Shown piece by piece: positions 21,616 through 31,700 of a DNA stretch of 64,000 bases. The position numbers were made by a program, and so were the translations under genes. How positions within the stretch are numbered: position 1 is the stretch's first letter; each line of letters opens with the position of its first letter. Source of the DNA: Corynespora cassiicola (lineage: Eukaryota; Ascomycota; Dothideomycetes; Pleosporales; Corynesporascaceae); contig JAEUWY010000002.1 of NCBI GenBank assembly GCA_022059125.1, positions 3,658,001 to 3,722,000 of the forward strand, read 5' to 3'. The notes beneath the pieces were generated by a model. That model saw nothing but the letters and a program-made list of their open reading frames with translations, searched no databases and was not told where the DNA came from.

Positions 21616-22925
21616 TCATTGACTTTGACCGATGATTTTCGAGACCACGCTTCTATGCCCATCCGTTGCAAGCATACCCGCCCAGAGCAGTTCGCCAATC
21701 CAACTCCTCAGGCAAAAGCTGAACCATAAGATAGTCCAGGTGAATCCGAGCATAATAACCCATCCTATTACCCAATCATTAGTGTTTTAATTAGATGGGG
21801 GCATTCAAAGGACAACATACTCGATTTCCCGACCCCAAGCCTTTTCCCGAATGATATCACATAGTCTTCTGCAATGATGGCAAAAACCTGCGAAATAAAC
21901 ATGCGCATGTCGCCCAAAGAGCCCCTCGTTGCGCAGTAGGCACCAGTTGCGTGAATGGCCCCGGAAACTGTGAATGCAAGGATTAAGCGGATGTACCTCG
22001 CCGCCCGCCCATGAACATTCATTTTGGAAACAATGAGGTTGGGAAACACCATAATGGACTAGGTTTGATCAGAAGGCTGTATTATGGGTACGGTGCCGAG
22101 GTATATCATACCCTTCTCATCATTTGCTGCCAACAAGTTGACCACAGATTGTTGACTGTGAACATTCGGCTGAACGGCCCGAAAAGCGGGGGGCACTGAA
22201 ACGGCGCGCATGCACCTGCCAATACAAGCACAGACGTGACTAATCTGTACATAAAACTTGTGTTGTATTGGGTGTAGAGCGCAGCAGCCCAGGCAACGGT
22301 TACTTGAATATGAAGCGGCGCGGATTGTATGTGCTGGCGCCCTTCAAGCCGAGTAAAAGGTGTAGATTCGAGACAAAACAGCAGAATCTGGCTCATGATC
22401 CAACAATACAGCCCACGCTTTATGTTATCAACGAGAAAAGTGCTAGTATGGTCAGCTGGCTCTCTTTACTGTCGGCATCTCTTGACCATACCGTCGGTCT
22501 ACAATATGTGAAGGTTGCTTCGGAGAGCGTTTGGACTGCCAATTCCAACCAGGACCGCGCCATGTAGTCCATAGATCGTAACTCCAAGCTAGTTTCTGAA
22601 GGATGGATCGGTCGGACACAGGCACGTCTTGCTCCCATATTCGAAGCAAGTCTCGTTCCATGTTCTGCATGACTCCGAAGTCAATCCACATGAGTGCGGA
22701 GGAAATAAGCATCGTCATGTTTTGATAATCCGAGTCGATTCCTCCAGTCACGTATAGAAATGCCCATAAATATATCAGAATAACCACTGTGATGATGACC
22801 TTGCGCAGCGATTGAGGACGGATGAGAATAGATGAAACTAGTACAAGATAAAACGAGGGTATGAAAAAGGCTGGCATAGGGGTCCTTTCATCCAAGTCTG
22901 ACGGAGGCAAACTTAATGAGACCAT
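21616..22925 (-). CDS. Wax-synthase-type (MBOAT_2) O-acyltransferase A, SirH-like
   Basis: Polytopic membrane protein of 383 residues from exons 22925-22492, 22442-22112, 22058-21821 and 21764-21616. The signatures of this fungal family are WRGPGWNW (residues 122-129), CPPLFGPF followed by LWSTCWQQMMRR, and SGAIHATGAY with the conserved His at about 291. Members such as the sirodesmin and aranotin acetyltransferases transfer acetyl groups to hydroxyls of ETP metabolites. A 20-base apparent intron in exon 2 was rejected because the frame is open across it. Its upstream region has only a one-mismatch site (23028-23038). A second family member sits at 42650-43997. Acylation of the cluster product is inferred. 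Confidence 0.85.
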
Positions 22926-23027
22926 TTTTGTTGCAGATGATAAATTGAAGAGATGATGAACTCAGTTTTTACAAAAAGTGGCCATAGCAGGATGAGAGCG
23001 CACACTTAAACCTGTCGACTCGCACGG

Positions 23028-23038
23028 ACGGCAACCGA
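23028..23038. promoter_or_regulatory. Degenerate TCGGN3CCGA-like site
   Basis: ACGG-CAA-CCGA, one mismatch, in the 129 bases between acyltransferase A and the GNAT gene. Confidence 0.35.
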
Positions 23039-23054
23039 TCAGAAAAACTCTAAA

Positions 23055-23765
23055 TTAACAGGTTGGCTCCAGAACTCTCAACTTTCCCGCATCTTTGACA
23101 TGCTTCAATCCAGAAACTTCACCAAAACTGACGTCCTCGCCGCGAAACAAGGCTGTGAAGGGCACTCGTGTATCCAGCTGCTCGGCCTTTTCGCGAACTT
23201 CGGCGAGCATCTTCGATCCGACACCGCAGCCTTGGAAATCTGGTAAAAGGTAATAGAATACTAGAGCGGTAGAATCTTGATCAACCGATCTTTCGACGAA
23301 GCTTTGTGCAGCCTCGAATCTTGTATGTACCTCCGCCGTCTGCGTGTCTGGCCACACGGTCAGGTCGGATACGGCCGAACGCAAGTTCAACAAAGAAAGG
23401 CTAGTATCTATTGAAAAATCAGATTAAAAGAGACCAATATTTTTGTGAGGAGAAATACATGATGGTTCGGCCGAAGATGGACGCGATATTTTAGCTCCCA
23501 GGCGCAGGATAGCACAGCCGACGACGCGACCAGACACCTTTTTGAACGAGTTTACAGGCCGAAACTCAAGGACAAGTAAGAGCGATTTTTTATCAAGTAG
23601 CAGTCTGGGTAGACGCCATTGAAGATAGGCAGTGATCTCATGGTGGCTAAAGGTCAGGCCTTCTGTGTCGAGTGAGCCATTGCTGAAAGGTTCGGCGACC
23701 AGGGCGACCAATTGTGGTAGGTCAGTTCGCGTGGCTACACGCAGGTGAAACATGTTGTCTTCCAT
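23055..23765 (-). CDS. GNAT-family N-acetyltransferase
   Basis: Protein of 219 residues from exons 23765-23459 and 23407-23055. The acetyl-CoA-binding motif A reads DFQGCGVGSKML (about residues 159-170) after a hydrophobic strand ALVFYYLL, as in GNAT enzymes. The N-terminal VATRTDLPQLVALV is the usual first strand and helix. The ATG at 23765 was chosen because it starts the domain; longer in-frame extensions look non-coding. It is divergent from the intact GliT-like gene and shares a promoter with an exact TCGGN3CCGA. GNAT enzymes acetylate amines, so action on an amino group of an intermediate or on a detoxified form is possible. The substrate is unknown, and this is not a standard ETP-cluster gene. 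Confidence 0.8.
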
Positions 23766-23847
23766 AATTGCGAACCTGTCGTCAGTTTCCTTGCTCTCAT
23801 GGATAGCATGGTTCTCTCTGCACACGGTCGGCGCTATATATCTCAAG

Positions 23848-23858
23848 TCGGCGACCGA
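23848..23858. promoter_or_regulatory. TCGGN3CCGA palindrome 8
   Basis: Exact TCGG-CGA-CCGA between the divergent GNAT (start 23765) and intact GliT-like gene. Confidence 0.75.
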
Positions 23859-23999
23859 CATGTCGTCTGTTCGCCTTATTATAGCCAACATCATCCCAGA
23901 AACCATTCATACATAAATAAACTCCTCATGATACGATCCTCCAGACCATTCTTACGCCTACTTTCTTCAACAAACCATTTTTTTCACCACACTTCCGCA

Positions 24000-24985
24000 A
24001 TGTCTGATGTCGATGTTCTCATTGTCGGCGGCGGCCCCGCCGGCCTTTCAGCAGCCACCGCTCTTAGCCGATTGATGCACCCCTGCATCATCTTCGATCA
24101 CGGAGTCTACCGCAACGCCCGCGCCCCTCACATGCACAACGTCCCAACCTGGGACCACAAGAACCCCGAGGACTTCCGCGAAGCTGCTCGCAAAGATCTC
24201 ACCGATCGGTACAAGACTACGAGCTTCGTCCGGGCCAAGGTGGAGAAGCTCACCAAGCTGCCGGACGGCAGCTTCGAGGCGTTGGATAGCAACGGAAAGA
24301 CGTACAAGGGGAAGAAGGTCGTCCTGGCGACGGGTGTTGAGGACCTGTACCCGGACATTGCAGGCTACGATGATTGCTGGGGCCGTGGAATGTACGTTAC
24401 ACTACCCAAAGTCAGGTTCCCAAGTTTTTCGCGCTAATTGACAAAAGCTACCACTGCCTGTTTTGTCACGGCTATGAAGAGCGCGGTGCAGCTCAAGCTG
24501 GAATTCTCGCCGTTGAGGACATGGCAGACTTGATGCATTCAACTGCCGTAGGCTGCATGGCTCAGCGACTGGCCAAGAAGGTTGTCGTCCTGACTCATGG
24601 TAATGCAGATCTTACCCAGGAGATTCAAGCGGCTTGCACAGAAAAGGCGTTAGTTGTCGACCCCAGACGCATCGCTCGCTTCCATAAAGTGCCGGGGAAT
24701 ACCGCCGATGTGGAGATTGAATTCGAAGATGGGGCTAAGGAGGTGTTCGGCTTTATTGCGCACAAGCCTAGGAGCAAGCTAAACGGGCCGTGGGCGGATC
24801 AGCTTGGTGTCGAATTGACCCCTGGTCAGGATCTGAAAGTGAACCCTCCTTTCAACGAGACTACTGTCCCCGGTGTCTTTGCCGCGGGAGACTGTGCGAG
24901 TCCCTTCAAGGTGGTAGCTGGGGGAATCTCGATGGGGCTGTTCGCCGCCAATGGTGCCGCAATGCAAGTGCAACAAAGTAAATAG
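24000..24985 (+). CDS. GliT-like dithiol oxidase / thioredoxin-reductase-fold protein, intact CxxC
   Basis: Flavoprotein of 309 residues from exons 24000-24391 and 24448-24985. FAD loop LIVGGGPAGLSAAT is at the N-terminus, redox motif CLFC at residues 134-137 in HCLFCHGYEERG, and FAAGDCASPFK near the C-terminus. Proteins of this type (GliT, SirT) oxidise the dithiol of the dioxopiperazine to the transannular disulfide and protect the producer. An upstream in-frame ATG at 23928 would add 24 residues rich in Arg, Ser, Leu and His, resembling a mitochondrial presequence; the family usually starts near 24000. The intron position and phase match the CxxH paralog. Role as ring-closing and self-protection enzyme is inferred by family. 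Confidence 0.9.
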
Positions 24986-25307
24986 TTTTGTCCCTTAGCC
25001 CCACATGTATCATACGAAAGGATGACACTACCGGCCAAATGGAAAGACATTATTGCATTCTCCATCAATGATTCCGATCAGCATGAATGTCTGGTCTCCA
25101 ATACTTGGAGTTGTCTGTGATGCAGCACGACATCTTGGGTTGGGGTTGATTTGGACTTTGATTAACAGGGCGCATTTGATGGTGTGCTAGTGCCCTTTGG
25201 ATGAAAATGAAGGGGCAGTAGAATGCTATAGACACGTAGATTCGAGCTATATTGGCTAGTGTTCCGAACCCATACAGGAGCTCGTGCACGGACGTCTAAA
25301 ATGGATG

Positions 25308-25318
25308 TCGGGCACCGA
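25308..25318. promoter_or_regulatory. TCGGN3CCGA palindrome 9
   Basis: Exact TCGG-GCA-CCGA about 320 bases past the GliT-like stop and 610 bases before the GliK-like ATG. It has no adjacent start codon of a recognised gene. Confidence 0.7.
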
Positions 25319-25462
25319 GCCTTTGTCAGTGTGGCTATGCTTGCATTTGTATGCTTGGTTACCCTCGCAATTATACAACTCATCATTCATGTTAGTGGTT
25401 GATCAATTGGTTACGCGTTGATTTCTTGGGTAGCCATGTGAAGAGCCGGTGGGGAACGCGTG

Positions 25463-25510
25463 GGTGGGTAGTTGGGAAGCCACTCGGGTGGGTAGTTGGG
25501 AAACCACTCG
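25463..25510. repeat. 24-base tandem repeat, two copies
   Basis: Two adjacent 24-base units starting GTGGGTAGTTGGGAA, differing at one base. Confidence 0.85.
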
Positions 25511-25595
25511 GGTGGCGACGCTAATTTCCGATGACACTGGAGAATCAGTGTACTAGTACCGGCATAGTTGAAGAAAACAGATGAGTTTTGGAGCT

Positions 25596-25832
25596 TCATG
25601 CGCGATATTCTTCCTCTACCTTTGAAAAAGACGGTCTAAAATGTTCGTGAGCTGTACGCTTTGGTATACGTTCGATGTCACGAATCTCCATAGCCAACAT
25701 GACCAGGGCAGCTATGTAAGACACGAAGACAGCAGCGTTATATAGAATCAGAGATAAACAAAGCACTTGCACTGCATGATCTAAATTCCCAATATCCAAA
25801 TGTGTATTCACGTTAAACCCAGCCATCACCAA
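25596..25832 (-). CDS. Possible small one-segment membrane protein
   Basis: Reading frame of 78 residues with one long hydrophobic segment (about residues 21-47), then a charged tail ending EEEYRA. I recognise no family. An exact TCGGN3CCGA begins 3 bases upstream of the ATG and lies between it and the divergent GliK-like gene. That is suggestive of a regulon member but may serve only the GliK-like gene. It could be spurious or the last exon of something larger. Confidence 0.3.
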   Translation of the reverse strand: MVMAGFNVNTHLDIGNLDHAVQVLCLSLILYNAAVFVSYIAALVMLAMEIRDIERIPKRTAHEHFRPSFSKVEEEYRA

Positions 25833-25834
25833 TC

Positions 25835-25845
25835 TCGGAAACCGA
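25835..25845. promoter_or_regulatory. TCGGN3CCGA palindrome 10
   Basis: Exact TCGG-AAA-CCGA, 73 bases before the GliK-like ATG. Confidence 0.75.
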
Positions 25846-25917
25846 CCACATTAAGCAACGAGGATATTAGTGACCAACAACACCGCCTAGCTACTCCACC
25901 AAACACCGACAGCAATC

Positions 25918-26739
25918 ATGGCCGCCAACACCGCCGTCTGGTACTTCGCTTATGGCTCCAATATGAGCCGCTCCAAATTCACCGGCTCCCGCGGAATCCG
26001 CCCGATCCAGGTCGCCCGCGCAAGAATTCCTGGGTGGACCCTCACTACCGAAATTCCAGGAACACCCTACTCAGAGCCGGCCTACACATCAATCCGCCCC
26101 ATCACCGGTACCGATGATGCCAAGACTCGTGAGGTGATTGGGGTGGCATACCTCATCACTGCAGAACAATATGTACACCTGGTAGCGTCGGAGGGCGGCG
26201 GTATCGCGTATGCAGACATCGCAGTTCCCGCCGTTCCAGTGACGGACGAAGATTCAAGGATGACGGGCGAGAAATTTGTGGTCAGGACTTTGGGGACGAT
26301 TTTAAGAAGGGATCCTGGTGCAAGCCCCAGTGCGAGGTACATGGTGCGTTCTCTCTACTTTCCAATTACTCACCGGTTCCTCATTACTGAGAAGCTATGC
26401 TGATTTATTTTTGGATAGAAACTGCTCACGGATGGGGCTGCTGATGCTAAACTGCCGGATGAGTACTGTCAGTATCTTCACAGTATTCGCAAGTACGAGC
26501 CACCGCAGAATCTAAAGTGCAAGATTGGCGCAATGCTATTCCTCGCGTTTTGGCATCCTGTCATGTTGCTAGTGGAAAAGATGGCGTTGGGAAGCTTGGG
26601 ACCAGATGGGAATGCGCCAGCCGGCGTGGGACAGGTGGTGAGATTTGTGGTATATCTTATGTGGGCGTGGCACGACTGTGTGCATGCGCCCATCTGGGGA
26701 AGGGGGGATGGAATGGATGCTAAGTTGCTTCTTGCTTGA
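25918..26739 (+). CDS. Gamma-glutamyl cyclotransferase-like protein (GliK-like)
   Basis: Protein of 248 residues from exons 25918-26343 and 26419-26739. The N-terminal YFAYGSNM (residues 9-16) is the substrate-binding loop of gamma-glutamyl cyclotransferases. The central EGGGIAY contains a Glu in the expected catalytic region. In ETP pathways GliK removes the gamma-glutamyl groups from the bis-glutathione adduct, before the dipeptidase GliJ. The dipeptidase homolog is at 39153-40449, so both glutathione-trimming steps are present here. It has its own TCGGN3CCGA 73 bases upstream. The assignment rests on motif, length and context. Confidence 0.87.
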
Positions 26740-27040
26740 AGAAACAGGTAGTAGAACGCATCTTGCGGACTTTATACATTTCATGGTCATCTGATGTTCA
26801 GTATTTCACTGGAACTCGCGAAGGCCAGGGTGGTATCTTGTTGAATAGTGTGGTCTCTTCATATCTTTTGCAGGAAATTTCTGATTTTAAATAGTTTCAT
26901 AGTTGTTTAGATATTTCTGAGGGGGTAACTATCTCCATAGTGTGCTTATATTCATTGCAATGCCATCAAAATAAGAAGTCAAAATCTCCAGAAAATTCCC
27001 AATATACTACCTCCAATCTTTACATATCCCGATTCCGGCC
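26740..27040. other. Convergent intergenic stretch
   Basis: About 300 A-T rich bases between the converging GliK-like and GliI-like genes. It presumably holds both 3' ends; nothing else seen. Confidence 0.5.
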
Positions 27041-28463
27041 TTATTTTGATTCCTTCTCAAAAACCTCAATTCCTCCTGCCAACCTCTTCAGTCCTTCTTG
27101 CATTTTCTCCGGCTCAATTGCAAAAGAGAGCCTGTACCACCCAGGCTCCCTGGCTGCATAACTCTTTCCGGCACTGACAGCAACCTGTTTCTCCGCCAGG
27201 AGTTTGGTCAACTCGGCTTCTTGATCCCACGACTGCACCTTCTTAGACAGTTTCACCCAGATATAGATCCCTGCACAAGCGGGCACATATTGGATGTGTC
27301 GACCACGCAAGAATGCCGCCATAGTCTCATATGCGCAGGCTAACCTCTTCCGGTTGAGATTGATAAATTTATCCGTGGCGGACGAATCTGATAGAAGCGA
27401 CGAAACGGCTACAGCTGTAAGGCCGGAGACTTGGGTGTTTGCTGCCATAGCCACACCGCATGCCATGGCGGGGCTGCCTTGTGTCACAAGTGCGCCCTGT
27501 TGATCACATATATTAGCGAACATCGCTCTACGAGCTGGAACTATCTTACCAGGCGAAATCCACTACACCCGAAGTCTTTGCTAACACTCCAAATAACATG
27601 TGCCCTCGCGAGATCGACACCCATTGCCTTGAAGTCAAGTCCTAGGAGCGACACATATGGCACAGGATCCTGCAGATCCGCCGATTCGTATGTCGAGAGT
27701 GCATATATTTCATCCGAGATGATGTGCAAATCGTGTTTCTCGCAGAATTTGCATATAGCTTCCAACGCGCTCTTGGTGTAGCATTGGCCCAAGGGGTTGT
27801 GAGGGTTGCAAAGGACTACGCCTTTTGGTTTGCGCTCAGCTCGAGCAAGCGCATTCTCGAGGTCTTGTACGACATTTTCATTGAGCACGTTTGCGTCGGG
27901 TGAAGTGACGGGGATAATTTTCACTTTGGGACCGACGTCAAATTGGAAGTGGAACCCACCTATGAGCGGGTTAGCTTGAGGATGTTATGGTGTTGGGGCA
28001 AACAACAACTTACTCCAAAACGGCGCTAGCACGAGCATTCCATCTCCAGGATCGCAGATGTTGATTAAGAGCGATTCTAGTATAGCTGCTCCGCCGGGAC
28101 CGACAACCACATGAGAAGCATCTACTGGAATCTTGGGTGAAAATAGTCTGTTAAAAGTATCTGCCAACGTCGATATGAGCCTCGGATCACCAGAAAAGCC
28201 CTTCTGATATGAAAAGTCCTATCCCAGTCATCAACAATCATAGGTTCCTCGTACCAGTGAAGGTGTATATTGTTACCTACCTGCTCGACCAGTTCTTGCG
28301 AAATTCTGTTCTTGAAAAATTCCACCAATTCTGGCCTTATCAACCAGTTCTCCGCAGTGCCAAAGTCTATAGGTGGGTTGCTAGAGCTTCGCTGGGCGAC
28401 TTGCGTTGCGATTTTAGGCATCACACTCTCAACGGTGCTCCTCATCCGATCAGAAAGAGCCAT
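27041..28463 (-). CDS. PLP-dependent C-S lyase, ACC-synthase/aminotransferase fold (GliI-like)
   Basis: Protein of 417 residues, exons 28463-28281, 28218-28014, 27959-27550 and 27496-27041, all in phase. It is a fold-type I PLP enzyme. VLCNPHNPLG and ISDEIYAL are cofactor-site motifs, and the PLP-binding Lys is at about 257 in SVSKDFGCSGFR, the pattern of ACC-synthase-like enzymes. In ETP biosynthesis GliI cleaves the bis-cysteinyl C-S bonds, freeing the dithiol. It is divergent from the GliP-like NRPS, with one exact TCGGN3CCGA between them, the classical arrangement of a co-regulated core pair. Substrate assignment is by family and context. Confidence 0.9.
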
Positions 28464-28636
28464 GACGAAGGTTTAATGGGAGAGTAAGCTGCACAACTTT
28501 ACAAAAGAATAATTCGTTCCAAGTATAAGGAAAATGTTTAAATTGGTTAAAATAAGAATCTGTGAGCAGTGAGCAGGAAGTGAATGGGCCGTGTGTGAAG
28601 CTAGTGGTTCATTATAGGCAAATGGATCCAACCCTC

Positions 28637-28647
28637 TCGGTAACCGA
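28637..28647. promoter_or_regulatory. TCGGN3CCGA palindrome 11
   Basis: Exact TCGG-TAA-CCGA in the 333-base divergent promoter of the GliI-like gene and the GliP-like NRPS. Confidence 0.8.
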
Positions 28648-28796
28648 CGTGGGGGCGCAAGATGCGGATGTACTGTCATCCAAATCAAGATATCGTCAAT
28701 TGGGAGGTCTGCATGTCTTTCTTGCATCAAATAGAATGGCAACCTCTTTACAGTAGAGCAGTCTACCTCAGTCTCTGTCAACCACAGTTCTTCAAC

Positions 28797-31700
28797 ATGA
28801 CCCGCAAACATCGTCCTTCTGTTCTGGATCTGTTCCAAAATATCTGCAATTACTTCCCCGACAACGTAGCAGTACAGGATGGTTTCGAAACGTTGTCCTA
28901 CCACGCCTTGGATCAACGGTCATCTTCTTTGGCCAGACGTTTACGGGAGCAGGGAGCTCGCCATTCGCAGGTGATTCCAATACTTACAAACTCCTGTCTT
29001 AATATGGTTGTTGGGATATTAGCTATCTTGAAGATTGGGGCGATCTACACACCGATAGACCGTGACCAATGGCCAAGAGAACGAATTGTGGATGTGTTAC
29101 GAAGAACAGATGCCTCGCTTGTTGTTTACACAGGTGAAAGCATGGAATTACCAGACACCACAATGGTCAATGCCGACAATGTCGAAGTCGGTGAGGTCAT
29201 TGAAGATGAAGGCATGGTTGTGCTTCCTGAACTGGCAGCTATCATCTTTACCTCCGGGACGACTGGGAAGCCTAAAGGTGTTGAGATAAGGCATCCCTCG
29301 TTGGTAAACTTTGTGACAGCGCCACATTTCAACTACGACATAAGTCCAGAAGACCGAGTGCTTCTCGTACTTTCTGTTGCTTTTGATGGTATGTATAATG
29401 TTGTTGTTCATTTAGGACAATCGAGCTGACTATAATTAGCTTGTATGGGTACTCTCTTTAACACTCTGTGTAATGGCGGCACTGCGGTTTTGGCAAGCCG
29501 TTCAACGTTACAAAAGCGAAGCCGACAGTGCAGTGTTCTTGTCATGACGCCGTCCATACTCGAAGTCCTTGAGTCACCACAATCATCATACGATTACCCT
29601 AAGCTCGACAGAATCGTACTGGGGGGGGAGACAGCTTCGCAAAAGCTTCTGTCGACTTGGAGCATCATCAAGCGACCGATTTGGATCGCTTATGGGCCTA
29701 CAGAAGCAACATGCGCAACCCTTACCGGAATCGTGCAGACATGTCCTCGGACAGGGGAATTCAGACCTACAGTTTTGGGAACAACCATCAACGGAGCAAA
29801 AATCGCGATCATAAACACCATGGGAGAAGATATTGAAGCCCTAGGAGAAGAGGGAGAATTGCTGGTTTCTGGAATTGGCCTAGCCAGGGGCTACTGGCGC
29901 GACAGAGATCGGACGGACGAAAGGTTCTTCTTCCACAAAGGGGTACGCACATACAGTACCGGCGATCTTGCGAGATGGGGTCTCAATGACTACGGAGAAA
30001 GGGTGGTCGAGTTTTGTGGTCGGCGCGATCGAACAATCAAGATTCGCGGATTCCTCGTAAATCTCGAGTTGGATGTTGATGCTGCAATGCTTGCCATGGA
30101 ACCCAAAATCTCGGCGGTACATTCCGTAAAGATAATGGACAAGCTGTACACAGCAGTAGCTCCAGCCTCGGTCGATTTAGCGGGATTTAAATCGCGATGG
30201 AGGGCCAAAGTGCCGCCATACCTTGTGCCAGACCACATGGTTGGATTGGACTCGTTTCCAATGACACCAAACGGCAAAGTCGACCCGCGAAAGTTGGCTG
30301 AGATTATGAGGGACATGATCCCTGGCGCTCAAGAGGAGGTAGGAAATGTTGACAGCCTGGAATCTGCCATCATTAGTGGCATGGCTCGCATACTCGACGT
30401 GCCGCTATCTATGATCGACCTCAACCAGTCTTTCGTCAGCCAGGGACTTCACTCGCTGGCTGCCGTCATGCTTTGCTCCTTTTGCCGCAAACTGGGGTTC
30501 GTAATTCCTATGGAGGAAATACTTGCAGCTCCTTCGATAAAGAGCCTGCTCCAGATTTACAACGGCACCAGCCAGGCACCAATGGATAGCACATCACCAA
30601 ACCGCACTTTATCCGAGGCGCCTCTTACGAAGCTGCAGAAAATGCTTGCCTACGACAGTATGCACCAAAAGACTGCCAATGTTGTGCAGCACATTGCGAC
30701 CTACTGGACGAGAGATATACCGCGCCTGCAGGATGCCTGGCGTGTCGTCGTGGCAGCGGAACCCATCTTTCGCATCGAGTTAGACATGAACACTCAGACT
30801 CAGCGCATTGTGGATGAGGCAATTTTCCGCTGGAAGGAGCATGATGTCAAGTCAATGCGCGAGGTTGAGCAGAGAACTGACGAGGCGGCCGCTGCCGCTG
30901 GGTTAGGGGCTTCCTTCGCGATTCTGAACTACCAAGGAAGCACACTGCCTTGCAACCAGAGTGTGCTCATATTTTCTATTCACCACGCTCTTGTGGATGG
31001 ATTCTCCGCCTCTCTGATCCTCAACAAAGTCGCGTCCGCCACCAAAGGCATTCCATTCGAGCCATCACCACCCTTCACCGTTGCCGTAGAACAGATCCGA
31101 CAACATGCAGCCCGCACGTCCATCGAGGCGAACGTGTTCTGGAGACAACAGGATAGGGATTTTGGTGATGCCATTGGTGAGATGCTGCTCCCAAAACCGC
31201 CAGCAGACGTGCCCGACAAAACCGGCGAATATTCTGTGCAGACAGGACTCGACACTGCTACTCTGCTCAATTTCAGCCACGCGGGAAGGTCAACAGTGGC
31301 AACATTTCATTATGCGGCATGGGCACTTGTACTTTCTAGTTACACCAATGCCTCGACAGTGCTCTTCGGGGCAGTTTTGTCTGCAAGAACGTTGGGACTT
31401 GATGGGGCAGAAAACATTATTGGCCCGCTCATAGCTACACAACCGCTGCGTATGGCAATTGACCGGCAGGCGCCGACAAACACGTTCTTACAGCAGACAT
31501 ACGACGCAGTACGGTCGCTATCCAAGTTCCAGGCTTCAGAGCGCAAAGGCGAGCCGTTGCGCTTTTCTTCGGCCCTTGCGATTCAGTACGACTCGCCTGT
31601 ACTCGAGCCAACCGGAGTCGAAACGATTCGGCCACCGGTAGTGATTGAATCTCCTGCACTACCCCTGAACGTGCTCGTTGAGGGAGACGGACGGGTGCGA

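Larger units (their letters stand above)
24986..25595. other. Intergenic stretch with an orphan site and a tandem repeat
   Basis: 610 bases without a convincing gene. It contains TCGGN3CCGA at 25308-25318 and a two-copy 24-base repeat at 25463-25510. Confidence 0.5.

Noticed and set aside
22196..22216. A 20-base GT-AG interval inside acyltransferase A
   Set aside because: Far too short for an intron, and the frame stays open across it with a conserved PPLFG motif after it.
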